A stretch of DNA of 64,000 bases, from the NCBI GenBank assembly GCA_020746835.1, contig JAGPNK010000010.1, positions 930,001 to 994,000 of the forward strand, read 5' to 3'. Made by a program: the position numbers and the translations under genes. Each line of letters starts with the position of its first letter. Within the stretch, counting starts at the first letter, position 1. The notes beneath the pieces are model-generated. The model worked only from the letters and a program-made list of their open reading frames with translations, was not told the origin of the DNA and did not search any database. This stretch comes from Stachybotrys elegans. Lineage: Eukaryota; Ascomycota; Sordariomycetes; Hypocreales; Stachybotryaceae. Of the stretch, positions 22,177-30,836 are shown in pieces.

Positions 22177-22680
22177 CTAGTTGGGCATCTTCTTGACGTA
22201 GACGATGGTATAGACGTTTAGAGTGGGCATGCCTGCCCCCATGCTTAACGACCCCTCCTCATTGGTATAGGTGGCGTTCTCGCAGCCGCGCACAGTCTAG
22301 ATTCTGGTCCTTGCGGCTCGACCAGTCGACTGTCCTTGCGTGACAGCTTGACCAGGACCTCGTTGTTTTCCCCCCTGTTGTTGAGGTTACTGGGGCACTC
22401 GGCGCCACCCTTGCTGTTTACTGGCTGCAGGTATCCTCGTTACCGTTGCTTCCTCCATCTCGTACTGCATGCCGAGTACCTGTTATCATCACAGGCGGCG
22501 TCCAAGATTGCCGGGTACATGCTTGCCTGGCTGGCCAACATGCCGTGGGCTAGTGCGTATTTTGTCAGCAGAGCATGGTCCACTTCCACGTGGCAACTGG
22601 AATGGATGTCCGCAGGGGTTTATTTTCAACAAAGAGTACGGAGCTCCCTACTCTTTGCCGCTGTACCCAGATGAGTGGTG
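22177..22680 (-). pseudogene. Decayed minus-strand gene of unknown family
   Basis: The minus strand shows several protein-like stretches in different frames, in order: LLKINPCGHPFQLPRGSG then PCSADKI; MQYEMEEATVTRIPA; NNRGENNEVLVKLSRKDSRL; and a C-terminal ENATYTNEEGSLSMGAGM then VYTIVYVKKMPN followed by TAG at 22179..22177. Frameshifts and stops separate them. Copy 1 keeps only a deleted remnant (12790-12970). The Cys-containing NPCG..PCSAD part hints at a secreted protein, but I do not recognise the family. Confidence 0.4.
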
Positions 22681-22683
22681 AGA

Positions 22684-22885
22684 GTAGATTAGTATATAAT
22701 GCCTAAGGCCCATAGCTATTAGCAGTATTAGATTTATAAGGGAGATTGTAGATCTAGAGTTCTCTTACCTATATACCAGGTATAAAATTGAGTAGCAAAT
22801 ACTGGGATGTTATTATGTACCTCTTGTTGGAAATTAACCCCTGCGGGCTACAGGCCTAACCACTAGAGGACGGGAGATGGGCATT
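22684..22885. repeat. TA-rich relic with a tRNA-like head on the minus strand
   Basis: About 22690-22830 is conspicuously TA-rich. Reading the minus strand from about 22885, CCTCTAGTGGTTAGGCCTG followed by TAGCCCGCAGGGGTT resembles a tRNA D-arm/box A region, so this could be a tRNA-derived SINE or an LTR end. Too short and degraded for a firm call. Confidence 0.25.
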
Positions 22886-23029
22886 GGCCCTGGCTGTGGA
22901 GTAAATACATGTTACCTCCGAAGCCCCGCCATGGTCACTGCCAGCACAGAGCCACTCACCTATGCTCTGTGGAGGAGGCCTTGCATGTTTACTTTCTTTA
23001 ATTATGCAAGTGTATAAGTATGTTGCATA

Positions 23030-23095
23030 ATCCCACCATCCCACCATCAATCCCAAAATCTCACAATCCCACAATCCCACAATCCCGCAATCACA
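23030..23095 (+). repeat. Simple repeat, CCCACAAT-like units
   Basis: Imperfect tandem units of the type ATCCCACA, six to seven copies, followed by a CA/CG-rich stretch. Confidence 0.6.
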
Positions 23096-23224
23096 CAGAC
23101 ACAAACGCACACCCAGACGCTACACACCTAGACGCGCATACGGCACGCGCGCTCCCCCACCTCCCCTGCTCGCCCATTCTCCTTTCCCACCCTTGTTCTG
23201 CTTTCTCCAGCTTTCTCTCCACAG

Positions 23225-23356
23225 GCTATTCCTGTGGAAATCCCCGAGTCCCTCACATCCTCCCATACCTCCCCTGAAGCATGTCTCCCCACATCAGAAC
23301 CGTCCAAGAAGGCCACCGCTGCAACTGAACCCAAGGTTGAACCAATCCAAACGTGA
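23225..23356 (+). pseudogene. Orphan terminal-exon-like frame
   Basis: A consensus acceptor (CTTTCTCTCCACAG) is followed by 43 open codons (AIPVEIPESLTSSHTSPEA, then ..EPSKKATAATEPKVEP) and TGA. The composition resembles a disordered protein C-terminus. Copy 1 has a counterpart at about 13255 with CAG changed to AAG. I find no upstream exon, so it is probably a remnant. Confidence 0.3.
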
Positions 23357-24389
23357 AGGTGAATTGAGGGGATCAAGTGAGTCCTAGAGAACTTTCGTGT
23401 AGAATATGTCCCATCAGAGCATGTCGGAAGTGAAGACCTAAGACCAAATACATATCTGACTCCCTTTTGCCTCTTTAACTCCCTTTCTTGTCGTGGTCTT
23501 CTTGGAACAACTTCGAACTCCAGTCCACAGCCAGCATCTCGGATTTGTATGCAAGGCGCTGGACGGGACCGTGCCAACCTTGTCGCTCCATATGACATTC
23601 CCCTGCTGGCAGATAAGGAGAGGGACGCAAATGGCATGCGCCGAACGCTTGTGCGGCCATGCCCCTTGCACGGTACTGGAGCGCAGTTGGTTGTGATGCT
23701 TTCCCAAAGCAGCGAAAATGCAACTCCGATGTCGATTCCTCCGTGGCTATGGAGTGCGCACATCACAGATATTGACCGCCGCTTTCCGGAACACAGCGCA
23801 CGGAATTGCCTGCCCTCCGATCGGCCCTTGCGGTTGAGGAGTGCGAGGAGCATTCGGATACAAGTCGCCTGCAGTTTTGCCTACAGATGTACCGGGAGTA
23901 ATTGTGGTAGTGCTATGCCATTATACAGCAGGGCATTAAAATATGTCTAGTCCAGTAGCAATTACCACTCGGGAGCTGGGTTCCATCAAAATTCAACGTG
24001 TTGCAAAAGAAGGAGTTGTCGGCCCTACGACATCCAATGCCAATTGACATGCTGCCGGCTACAATGTTTGAAGGGGACCCTTCCGGCATCCGTTGGTGGG
24101 GTACAAAAAGGCAAGGTTCAGAAGAAGTGTGCATGCTCGCGAATGATCAGCACCGTAGGGACTGTGTGGATGCCAAGCTGGGCGGCACGAAGCGAACGAG
24201 GCAAAGCAAGACTTTGGTGTTGCCTAACTTTGGCAAACCCCAATTTCTACAACACTGGTGGGTGCTCCTGCCGGCCCCATAACACAAAGAACGCCCCTGG
24301 AAGGTTGACAGACGAAAAAGGAAAGGCCCTGGTATGATTGGCAAGCTTGGTCAAGCCTTTCCTCTTCTGCATTGGTTCATGTTGCCCAT
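23357..24389. other. Copy 2 spacer
   Basis: 23460-23600 resembles 13370-13480 of copy 1. Long open frames on both strands (for example 23128-23853 minus) overlap each other and lack protein-like composition. No gene supported. Confidence 0.45.
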
Positions 24390-24545
24390 GCCAAGCCCCA
24401 AGTCGCCCAAATCGCCCAAATCGCCCAAATCGCCCAAATCATCCAAATCATCCAAATCATCCAAATCATCCAAGTCATCCAAGTCATCCAAGTCATCCAA
24501 GTCATCCAAGTCATCCAAATCATCCAAATCATCCAAGCACCCCAG
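24390..24545 (+). repeat. 9-bp minisatellite
   Basis: About 16 head-to-tail copies of a 9-nt unit (CCCAAATCG, then CCAAATCAT and CCAAGTCAT variants) with ordered variant blocks. In frame it would encode Ser-Lys-rich repeats, but it lies in no credible gene. Absent from copy 1. Confidence 0.9.
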
Positions 24546-24992
24546 TCACCCATGTCAACCATGTCACCCATGTTGCTTTTATCCTAGTCATCTGGCACTC
24601 TGGTCCGTACTCTGCTGTTCCGGTGTATTCCGGTACATTTTAAACTGGCCACCGCCAGACCTTTTCTTTTGTAACTATTCGGAGATTCGGAACCCCAGTC
24701 TATTGGCCTACATATGTGCATACATCCTGGTGCTCCACTATTAGCAAGACCCCATAAAATCTTAACGAGAATCTTTCCCTCTTGTAGAGATTCGAATCCT
24801 CAGTCTTCTCTGGCCTCTGGCCCATGCGCCATGGCGGTTGCTCGCCATGGCTGTTTTAAGGTTGACAATGGACGGGGGATTGAGCTTTACCTCCTGTAGC
24901 TAGCTCGACGCTCCGGAATAGCCAGACGATGATGAGCTGTTCCTCCGGTGTCCTGTGCATGCACCTGAGTCTTCTCTCGGGGCTCTCTCGGG
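24546..24992. other. Spacer after the minisatellite
   Basis: No coding frame, RNA gene or further repeat that I can support. Confidence 0.45.
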
Positions 24993-25260
24993 AGGAACAC
25001 CTCCACGAAAGGCTACGGTGCGCTTGACGTAGTCCGCCTCTAGATCGGCCTCAAGCAGTTGGCCCTGAAGACCATGCTCACAGGGCTCAGCGGAAAGGTC
25101 GCAGACGAGACGGGTAGACCCTTGATCACAATTACCCGCCCTTGCCAGCCAACGTCGGTGCTGCTTTCGAAGACCTTCCGTATGGACTTGACCTCGGGCA
25201 AACGCATGGCCATCCCAACATTTGCCCCATTTATAACTATTCTTGTGTTAGCCGAAGCGT
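24993..25260 (+). pseudogene. Subfamily-1 small-gene pseudogene G
   Basis: Exon 1 aligns with D over its length: the start codon is AGG (RNTSTKGYGALDVVRL), followed by in-frame TAG, then IGLKQLALKTMLTGLSGKV, then ADET and a GTAGAC donor at 25114. Exon 2 keeps the CGT ATG GAC TTG ACC core (FRMDLTSGKR) matching D's FRMHYTNGEN. Start loss and a nonsense codon rule out expression of the ancestral protein. Confidence 0.6.
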
Positions 25261-27413
25261 CCCATGGTTCTCTCGTGCATGGTGGTTCGCACGGCACTAA
25301 CGAGGCGTTTCGATCCACAGTAGGCAGATCGGCAGGGGGGTCCGCATCGTGAGGAGGCTAGGACCAAGCTGCAGAACCAGGTCAGATATCATTGCCTTGG
25401 TATACACAGAACGCCGGTTGGCCATGCATATGATTCGACTGAATTGGAAGGAGTTGCGTACGATTCCGTTTACTTCGTGGACCGGATACTTTTACCGTGT
25501 CAAGCGGACGGCGCTTCATCCGCAGCCCAACCAATTCTACCTCTCTATCAACCCCCCACAGCCCATGCAGCAGCCCATACTGTCACGATGATTCCACGCC
25601 GTGTTGGTACTTGCATCGCTCCCCCCCTCTCCAAGGTCCTCACCGTGCGTAACTACCTATTGGCGAATGGGTCGCCATTTGAAGGTTCCTTATCACCTGC
25701 GCGACAACGCATCATCCAGACACCGGTGACGGAGATTGGTCCGTGCAATGCATTCTAATTGAACCAAGTCCTTCTCTACGTATAGAAGCGACGTATGCAT
25801 GTCCCCTCCGGGCAAGGTACCTCGGACTATCGAATTCAAGTATCATGGCGTCTGAACTCCCAACCGTCGTCACCAAGGGGACCGGTCGGCCGCAAGAGAC
25901 GTAAACACCGAGAAGAAGCCAAAGCCGCTTGGACAAGTGTTTTTGTGGTCTAGAACCCTGCCACTATGACGCTGTCCGCGTATTTTAGTTTCATGGCGGC
26001 CAAGGCTGCCTCCCTGGGAGTTGGAGGGGCGATAGAAGCAGATGAGCTAGAACCAGGCACTCTGGATGGTGAGACTGGTGCCACCGGCAAGTCGGAGATG
26101 AACTGTATCCATGTTCAGTTCATGACGTGGCCGATTTCAGGTGTATCGACGTGAGGCTGGTGCTAGTTCTTGTATGGCTTTTTCGTGGGTCTGGGTGGCC
26201 GGTTGGGATAGAGATAGGAAGGATTCGCTAACATCCTTGACGTTTGTCGACTCATCCCTCTCAGCCGAGAGTCGTCTATCTAGCTTTACCTTGGATTGTA
26301 TGCGAGGTGTGGTACACTGGGGAGATTTACGACTAGGGGGGAGGGCATCGGACCACGCAGGTACGGACCACGCAGGCAGAAGGGTCCAGGTCGTTTCCAC
26401 CCCCCATCGCCCCTCACCGCGACGTACGGGTGTTTTAATGTGCCATCTGCCAGGCACGGAAGGATTTCCTTGCGGGTCCGTGCTCGGGTGCTATGCGTTC
26501 TTGCAATTGCTCAAGCATCCCTCCCGCATAGCCTCTTGGGAGGGGTGACCCATTGTTCAGGGGCTTGGGGGCCGTGGAGACCTGGTGAGTTGACACTTCG
26601 GCTGGTCTGAGATGATCCACCAGCATGCTTATTGTGAGCACAGAGTGAAGTGGCTCGGCAAGGGCTGATGCGCCGCGAGGGTGCCTGGTCCAAGAACAAT
26701 AGCACGGAAGCACCATGCCTATAAGACTGGATATGACTTCGTTGGTTTGAGTAACAACACTGCGGCGCAGGGGCCCGGCTTGCGCCCGGCTTGCCGCTTG
26801 CCAAGAGCTGAAGCCACTCACTCCGTCGCCGGTAGATGGCCGCATCAAGTGAGACCACCTCTGGGACGAGGGGGGCTGGTAGAAAGAGTACACAGACCTT
26901 CACCGTCTTGATGAACATTGCTTCCTGGAGCATCCAAACTCGAGTCAAGAATTCTCTCATGCTCTCCGGAATTGGTCATCGTCCACACGCCTCTACCCAG
27001 GCGCCCGCTGGGCTCCCCGGTCCTCACATGCCTCTTCTCTTCCGTTTCCTAGCCTGCGCCGAGCTGGCTTGCCTTCTAGCTGTATATCCTGATATCCCGT
27101 GGACCGGCATCTCCCTCCCCACTCACACTTGTAGGCGTCCATGTCCAACAAGGAGCAAGGCTCTATTCCAACGCGAAGGGCGAGCCTGGGTTGTGGACGG
27201 GAACATCAATGGCAACGCGGACATTAGCGTGCGATGTAGGTGAATTGCGCCAGCACAGTTTCCTATAAAAAGGGGGTTTGCCCAAGCATCTTGCAGATTA
27301 ATGTCGATATCCATATTCACATCTAACTTGCGACTCATCCCTCTCCCATCAGTTGCTTTCCATCGGTTTCTGTCTCTCCCTCTGTCTTAGCGCTCTGCCG
27401 TTGTCTTACCATC
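25261..27413. other. Copy 2 spacer and promoter of member C
   Basis: Homologous to 13891-15593. TATAAAAA at 27264-27271 lies 143-150 bp before the ATG at 27414. Several open frames here are short and have no counterpart frame in copy 1. Confidence 0.5.
27264..27271 (+). promoter_or_regulatory. TATA box of member C
   Basis: CCTATAAAAAGGG, equivalent to 15448 in copy 1. Confidence 0.6.
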
Positions 27414-27750
27414 ATGGATGCTCATACCGAAGAGACAGTCTGTGTTCCGAGCACCTTTCTGGCTGCTTTTACAAGCGGCATGGAGATGATGTTCAAGGCC
27501 CGCGAGAGAGGTCATAACGATAACATGGGTAAATACCTCTGGCCTGAAACCCCTTTCTATGGCTCATTGTTATGTACAGCGGTTCATCTCAAAATGGTTA
27601 AGGGGCAAGATCTCCAGGGCGCCGTGGTTTCCCAATATGCCAAGGTCGTGGTCAACGAGGTACAGCTACTTTCTTCAATTATTCTTATGGGATTGCGCTG
27701 ACGATGGCTGGGAAATATAGCAGTCTACTGTTATTATGGGGAAAAAGTAA
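27414..27750 (+). CDS. Small three-exon family protein, subfamily 2 (member C)
   Basis: Proposed CDS join(27414..27528, 27580..27659, 27721..27750), 74 residues. Introns 51 nt (GTAAAT..ACAG, phase 1) and 61 nt (GTACAG..ATAG, phase 0). Exon 1 starts MDAHTEETVCVPSTF and ends RERGHNDNM; exon 2 is AVHLKMVKGQDLQGAVV then SQYAKVVVNE; exon 3 QSTVIMGKK, nearly the same as member A's QSTVITGAK. It sits at the same place in copy 2 as member A in copy 1, so the two are positional counterparts. Exon 2 is one codon longer than in A and B. No signal peptide or membrane helix; function unknown. Confidence 0.6.
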
Positions 27751-29964
27751 TCAGCTCGAGCTCACGGGACAGAAACCAAGCGCGGGGCGGCTTGGATGGG
27801 GTTTGGCGGCTTGAGGACGGGGTCTGGGACTAGGAGGGCAGGCCATTTGTTGTGAACGAAGCAGCGTGGTGGTGCCAAAGGAAGGATGAGGTCTCGTGTA
27901 GATGTTCGGTTCAGCCCCTACATACAATATAGTGGCTTATACTTTGTGCCTGTCCTTGCCATAAGTCGTCCTTGTATCCTTTGTCAGGTAATCCCTTGGC
28001 TCGGTCTTCTCACCCACTCGTGTGAACGAAGTCTTGACCCGGCGCAGCATGAGACCATCACCGATTTAGTGCATGCTGGAGTAGAGTGGGCCAGCCTCAT
28101 CGCTCCAGCTGGACAGCGCATCACTTGGACTACTACTGCCGGCACACAGGAGGGGCGACGCAATTACAGCATGCAATGTCAGCATCGACTCGAGGAGACC
28201 AAGTGGTGCTGAAACGCATGTGTAACCCCTGAACATCCAAGGCGTCCTTCACTAGATCGACAGCATGCTCTGACTACCTCGTCCACATCACCGAACAGGA
28301 AGTTTTGCTGCTCTGCCACGCCTGGGGTGCGTCCAAGGTGCGAGGTGGTGCTCTCCAGCCTTCCCTCAGGTTCCAAATCTGCCAGGCTCCCTCCTACTCC
28401 ACCTGGAATGGCCTGTACAAGATGTTGGTTCAGAGCTTTCAGAGCCAGAAGGCTGGCTCCCCCGACGACCGAGACTATCGCGCTGATGCATTTCACCGCC
28501 AATTTGCCGAGCCCAGAACATGAAATTAGCACTGCGCTCTGGCTGGTCCTTGCAGGAAGGATGCGGGCGCAATTTGCTCGGAGGAATTCTGTTTGCAGTC
28601 GTGACTATGATGTTGTTGTGAATCATCGAAGCAACAAATCCGTCGACGAGGTCGGTCCACCTATTTGGGCATTCCCGTTGTGAGCTGCACCAAAGACTCA
28701 ATCCACCGGGGAAGAAAGAGCCGTAGGTCCTAGAAAAATGTAGCGTCTTCAATGACGATAGCCACGCTCCCGGCTTCGGTGTTTGCGGGCTGTCATGAAT
28801 GCCGTCCGCATTCGTCACGCAGGACGGGGAGGTAACCAGCAGCTACTTGAGACTGTAAATTCAGCATTGATTGATCAACACTGCCGCAATTTCTCTTTCT
28901 CGAGGTGGCTGATCCAGGTAGATTTGGGTGTGAGTGATGGCCAGAGCCAAATGCACATCCCATCTTCATCCGCATTGTGGAGAGTGTAGTCGAGACTTGT
29001 CGAGGCGATCGACAGAAGGAAAAAGTAAAGCGAGGGTTCGGCTTGACGAACCAACCCACTACCTGTCGCGCAAGGCGGCCCCCCCTGTGACGTGGGGCCG
29101 TGCAGGCCAGGGCGCACAGACACTTTTTACAATTCATCTCAGCCGCCTCATCAAAAAAGTTTTCACCTGATATACACCATCTTCATACCGATGCAACTGT
29201 TGCAATAGGAGAGATAGACCGGAGTTGGTGCTTAGGAAATTAAATGCCTATCAACTTGGTTGCTATATCAAAAAACCCTCGAGTTTCCATCACTTTTTGT
29301 CCAAAAGTTACCAACTATAGACAAGCACCTTAGCCGGCGCTGGCCTTCACGATCCCCCTCTACTGGCCCTGCCACCACTCGGAACTGCTAGCGCACCCCA
29401 CCAAGTGCCAAATCGTGACTTAAATTTGAGGTCTCTATTCCCCGCTTCCCTGCTTCTTCTCGAAATCACTGATCATTATCCCGTTGGGGGACAGGGTGTG
29501 TTGGAGGTTCCCACCTCCCTCCTTAATTCAGCGAAGAGTACGTATTTCAGGTTGACCAGACGCGAGCTAACCTGGTTAAGCAGTCAGTACAAGTCCGAAA
29601 TAGCTTCATTCTTGATGTTTTCATGGGCCCTGATAGCTGTGCTGTCATCGTATCCATCCATGAACTGTCGATCCTGGTCGTAGGGGAGAAGCAGCCACAA
29701 GCATGCACGGTCAATTCGAGCCTGGTTCTGAGTCTCGGCAGTGCTCCCTGTCATTTCATATTGATCCATCGTCTGTCTGCCTTCCATCGATTCTAGCGCG
29801 CCACAGAGGTAAAAACAAGAAATCCCGGATGCCATTTTCGTTCGTTGTACGCCAGTTCCCAGTCTAGGTGCCGCAAGCGCCGCACATTCAATAGCCTTTT
29901 CCTCGCAATGTACTGCGTTATCCATGTTCATATGTCCAGTCAGTTGTCATGGCAGCAGGCACTC
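27751..29964. other. Copy 2 right part up to SLX9
   Basis: Begins with the conserved 3' flank (GAGGGCAGGCCATTTGTTGTG at about 27835), then the decayed minus-strand gene listed next. Homology with 17330-17930 ends near 29810. Confidence 0.5.
28250..29010 (-). pseudogene. Decayed minus-strand gene, copy 2 version
   Basis: Counterpart of 16440-17270. It retains TQIYLDQPPREREIA then AVLINQC and stop, and VAIVIEDATFF interrupted by TAG with another TAG after TTGMPK. A fairly long open stretch (28179-28532 minus) begins with a hydrophobic segment LAVKCISAIVSVVGGASLLA that may be an old membrane helix. Family not recognised. Confidence 0.35.
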
Positions 29965-30622
29965 TCATGACTTTTCCTTGAAGGCAGGGTTCTGTTCCAT
30001 CGTGGAAGATATGTAGCCCCGTAGCGCAGCCCAGCGGTTCGACGTCGCAGCCGCTTCCGCAGGCGTGGGTCCGTTCGAGCTCCCGCTCCCATCCTGCACC
30101 ATGTCCTCACCGATATTGGCCTGCTGCTGCTGCGCAGGCGCGCCCGTCGTGCCAGCCAGCTTGGCCATGCTGGCCCCGAAGCGCTCCATCTCGCCCCTGA
30201 CGACCCGCTCCTTGCGCTTCAGCGCACCCCTCTTGCTCTTGAGACTGCGGTGCCGTACCTTGCCATCAGCGGGCTCGGCGTTATCCTCGTCGAGCTCCGG
30301 CAGCGCGTCGGCGAGGCTGTCGAGGTTGGTGCGCAGCTTCTTGGCGGGGCGGCGGCGCTTGGCCTTGGTTATGCGCGAGCTCGTGATGCGCGACACAAAG
30401 GACGAGTGCTTGATCATTCGCTTGTCGCGCTTGCTCTTGAGGAAGTCGTCGCTCACGGCGGCGTCGGGGCGGAATACCTTGGCAGGCGCCTGAGGATGGA
30501 TCTGGCCCGTCACCCGCATGTGGCGGAGGGCGCGCGCTGAGGGTTTCGAGTTGGGGGCTATGGGTGCCTGGAGTTGTGTCAGTACGGCATTGTGTGTGGG
30601 TAGGGCACCATGGGCTCACCAT
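29965..30622 (-). CDS. SLX9: Ribosome biogenesis protein SLX9-like
   Basis: Nucleolar factor needed for 18S rRNA maturation and pre-40S export in yeast. Proposed CDS complement(29965..30567, 30620..30622), about 201 residues. The ATG alone forms exon 1; a 52-nt intron (GTGAGC..CCAG) follows directly and exon 2 continues APIAPNSKPSARALRHMRVT. This start is chosen because it gives the Ala-Pro-rich N-terminus typical of SLX9 and has perfect splice sites; the next in-frame ATG is residue 18. Diagnostic stretches are DDFLKSKRDKRMIKHSSFVS, RSLKSKRGALKRKERVV, EMERFGASMAKL and the C-terminal RWAALRGYI. Very basic, as expected. Divergent from UBA4 with 214 bp between start codons. Confidence 0.85.
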
Positions 30623-30836
30623 CTTGTCTGTGTTGCGATTTGCAAGTTTGCGGATGCGATGCGGTGACGTGCGGGACCGACTTCAATAAACTTTTTGGTG
30701 GGGGCATCAAGCTTTGGAGGGGCATGTCAGAGATGCTACCCTATAGCTTGAACAGAACACTTGACGACCTTACCTCAAACAGCCAATATTCTTATCTTGG
30801 TTCTATTTGCTTAGCATCTTATAAAAGACTCACTTC
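30623..30836. promoter_or_regulatory. Divergent SLX9/UBA4 promoter (214 bp)
   Basis: Short head-to-head interval between two start codons, so the two housekeeping genes very likely share promoter elements. TATAAAAG at about 30821-30828 is only some 10 bp before the UBA4 ATG, too close to be its TATA box if that ATG is used. Confidence 0.55.

Larger units (their letters stand above)
21330..29810 (+). repeat. Module copy 2 (diverged segmental duplication)
   Basis: Longer than copy 1 because of extra sequence at about 22540-23200 and 23950-24950 (TA-rich relic, simple repeats, minisatellite). Small-gene positions: 21945 (coding region deleted), 24993 (pseudogene), 27414 (intact). The right end lies about 150 bp from the SLX9 stop codon. 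Confidence 0.8.

Noticed and set aside
23128..23853. 241-codon minus-strand open frame in the island
   Set aside because: It runs across a simple repeat and the exon-like frame at 23225, has random composition, and the copy 1 counterpart is not open.
24390..24545. Regular short repeats resembling a CRISPR array
   Set aside because: The unit is 9 bp with no spacers and the genome is eukaryotic; it is a minisatellite.
28366..28818. 150-codon minus-strand frame as an intact gene
   Set aside because: It joins blocks that align to copy 1 in different frames, so it is not the ancestral frame; treated as part of a pseudogene.
11330..29810. Interpretation of the island copies as a transposon family
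   Set aside because: No terminal repeats, target duplications, transposase or reverse-transcriptase fragments were seen; segmental duplication explains the layout better.
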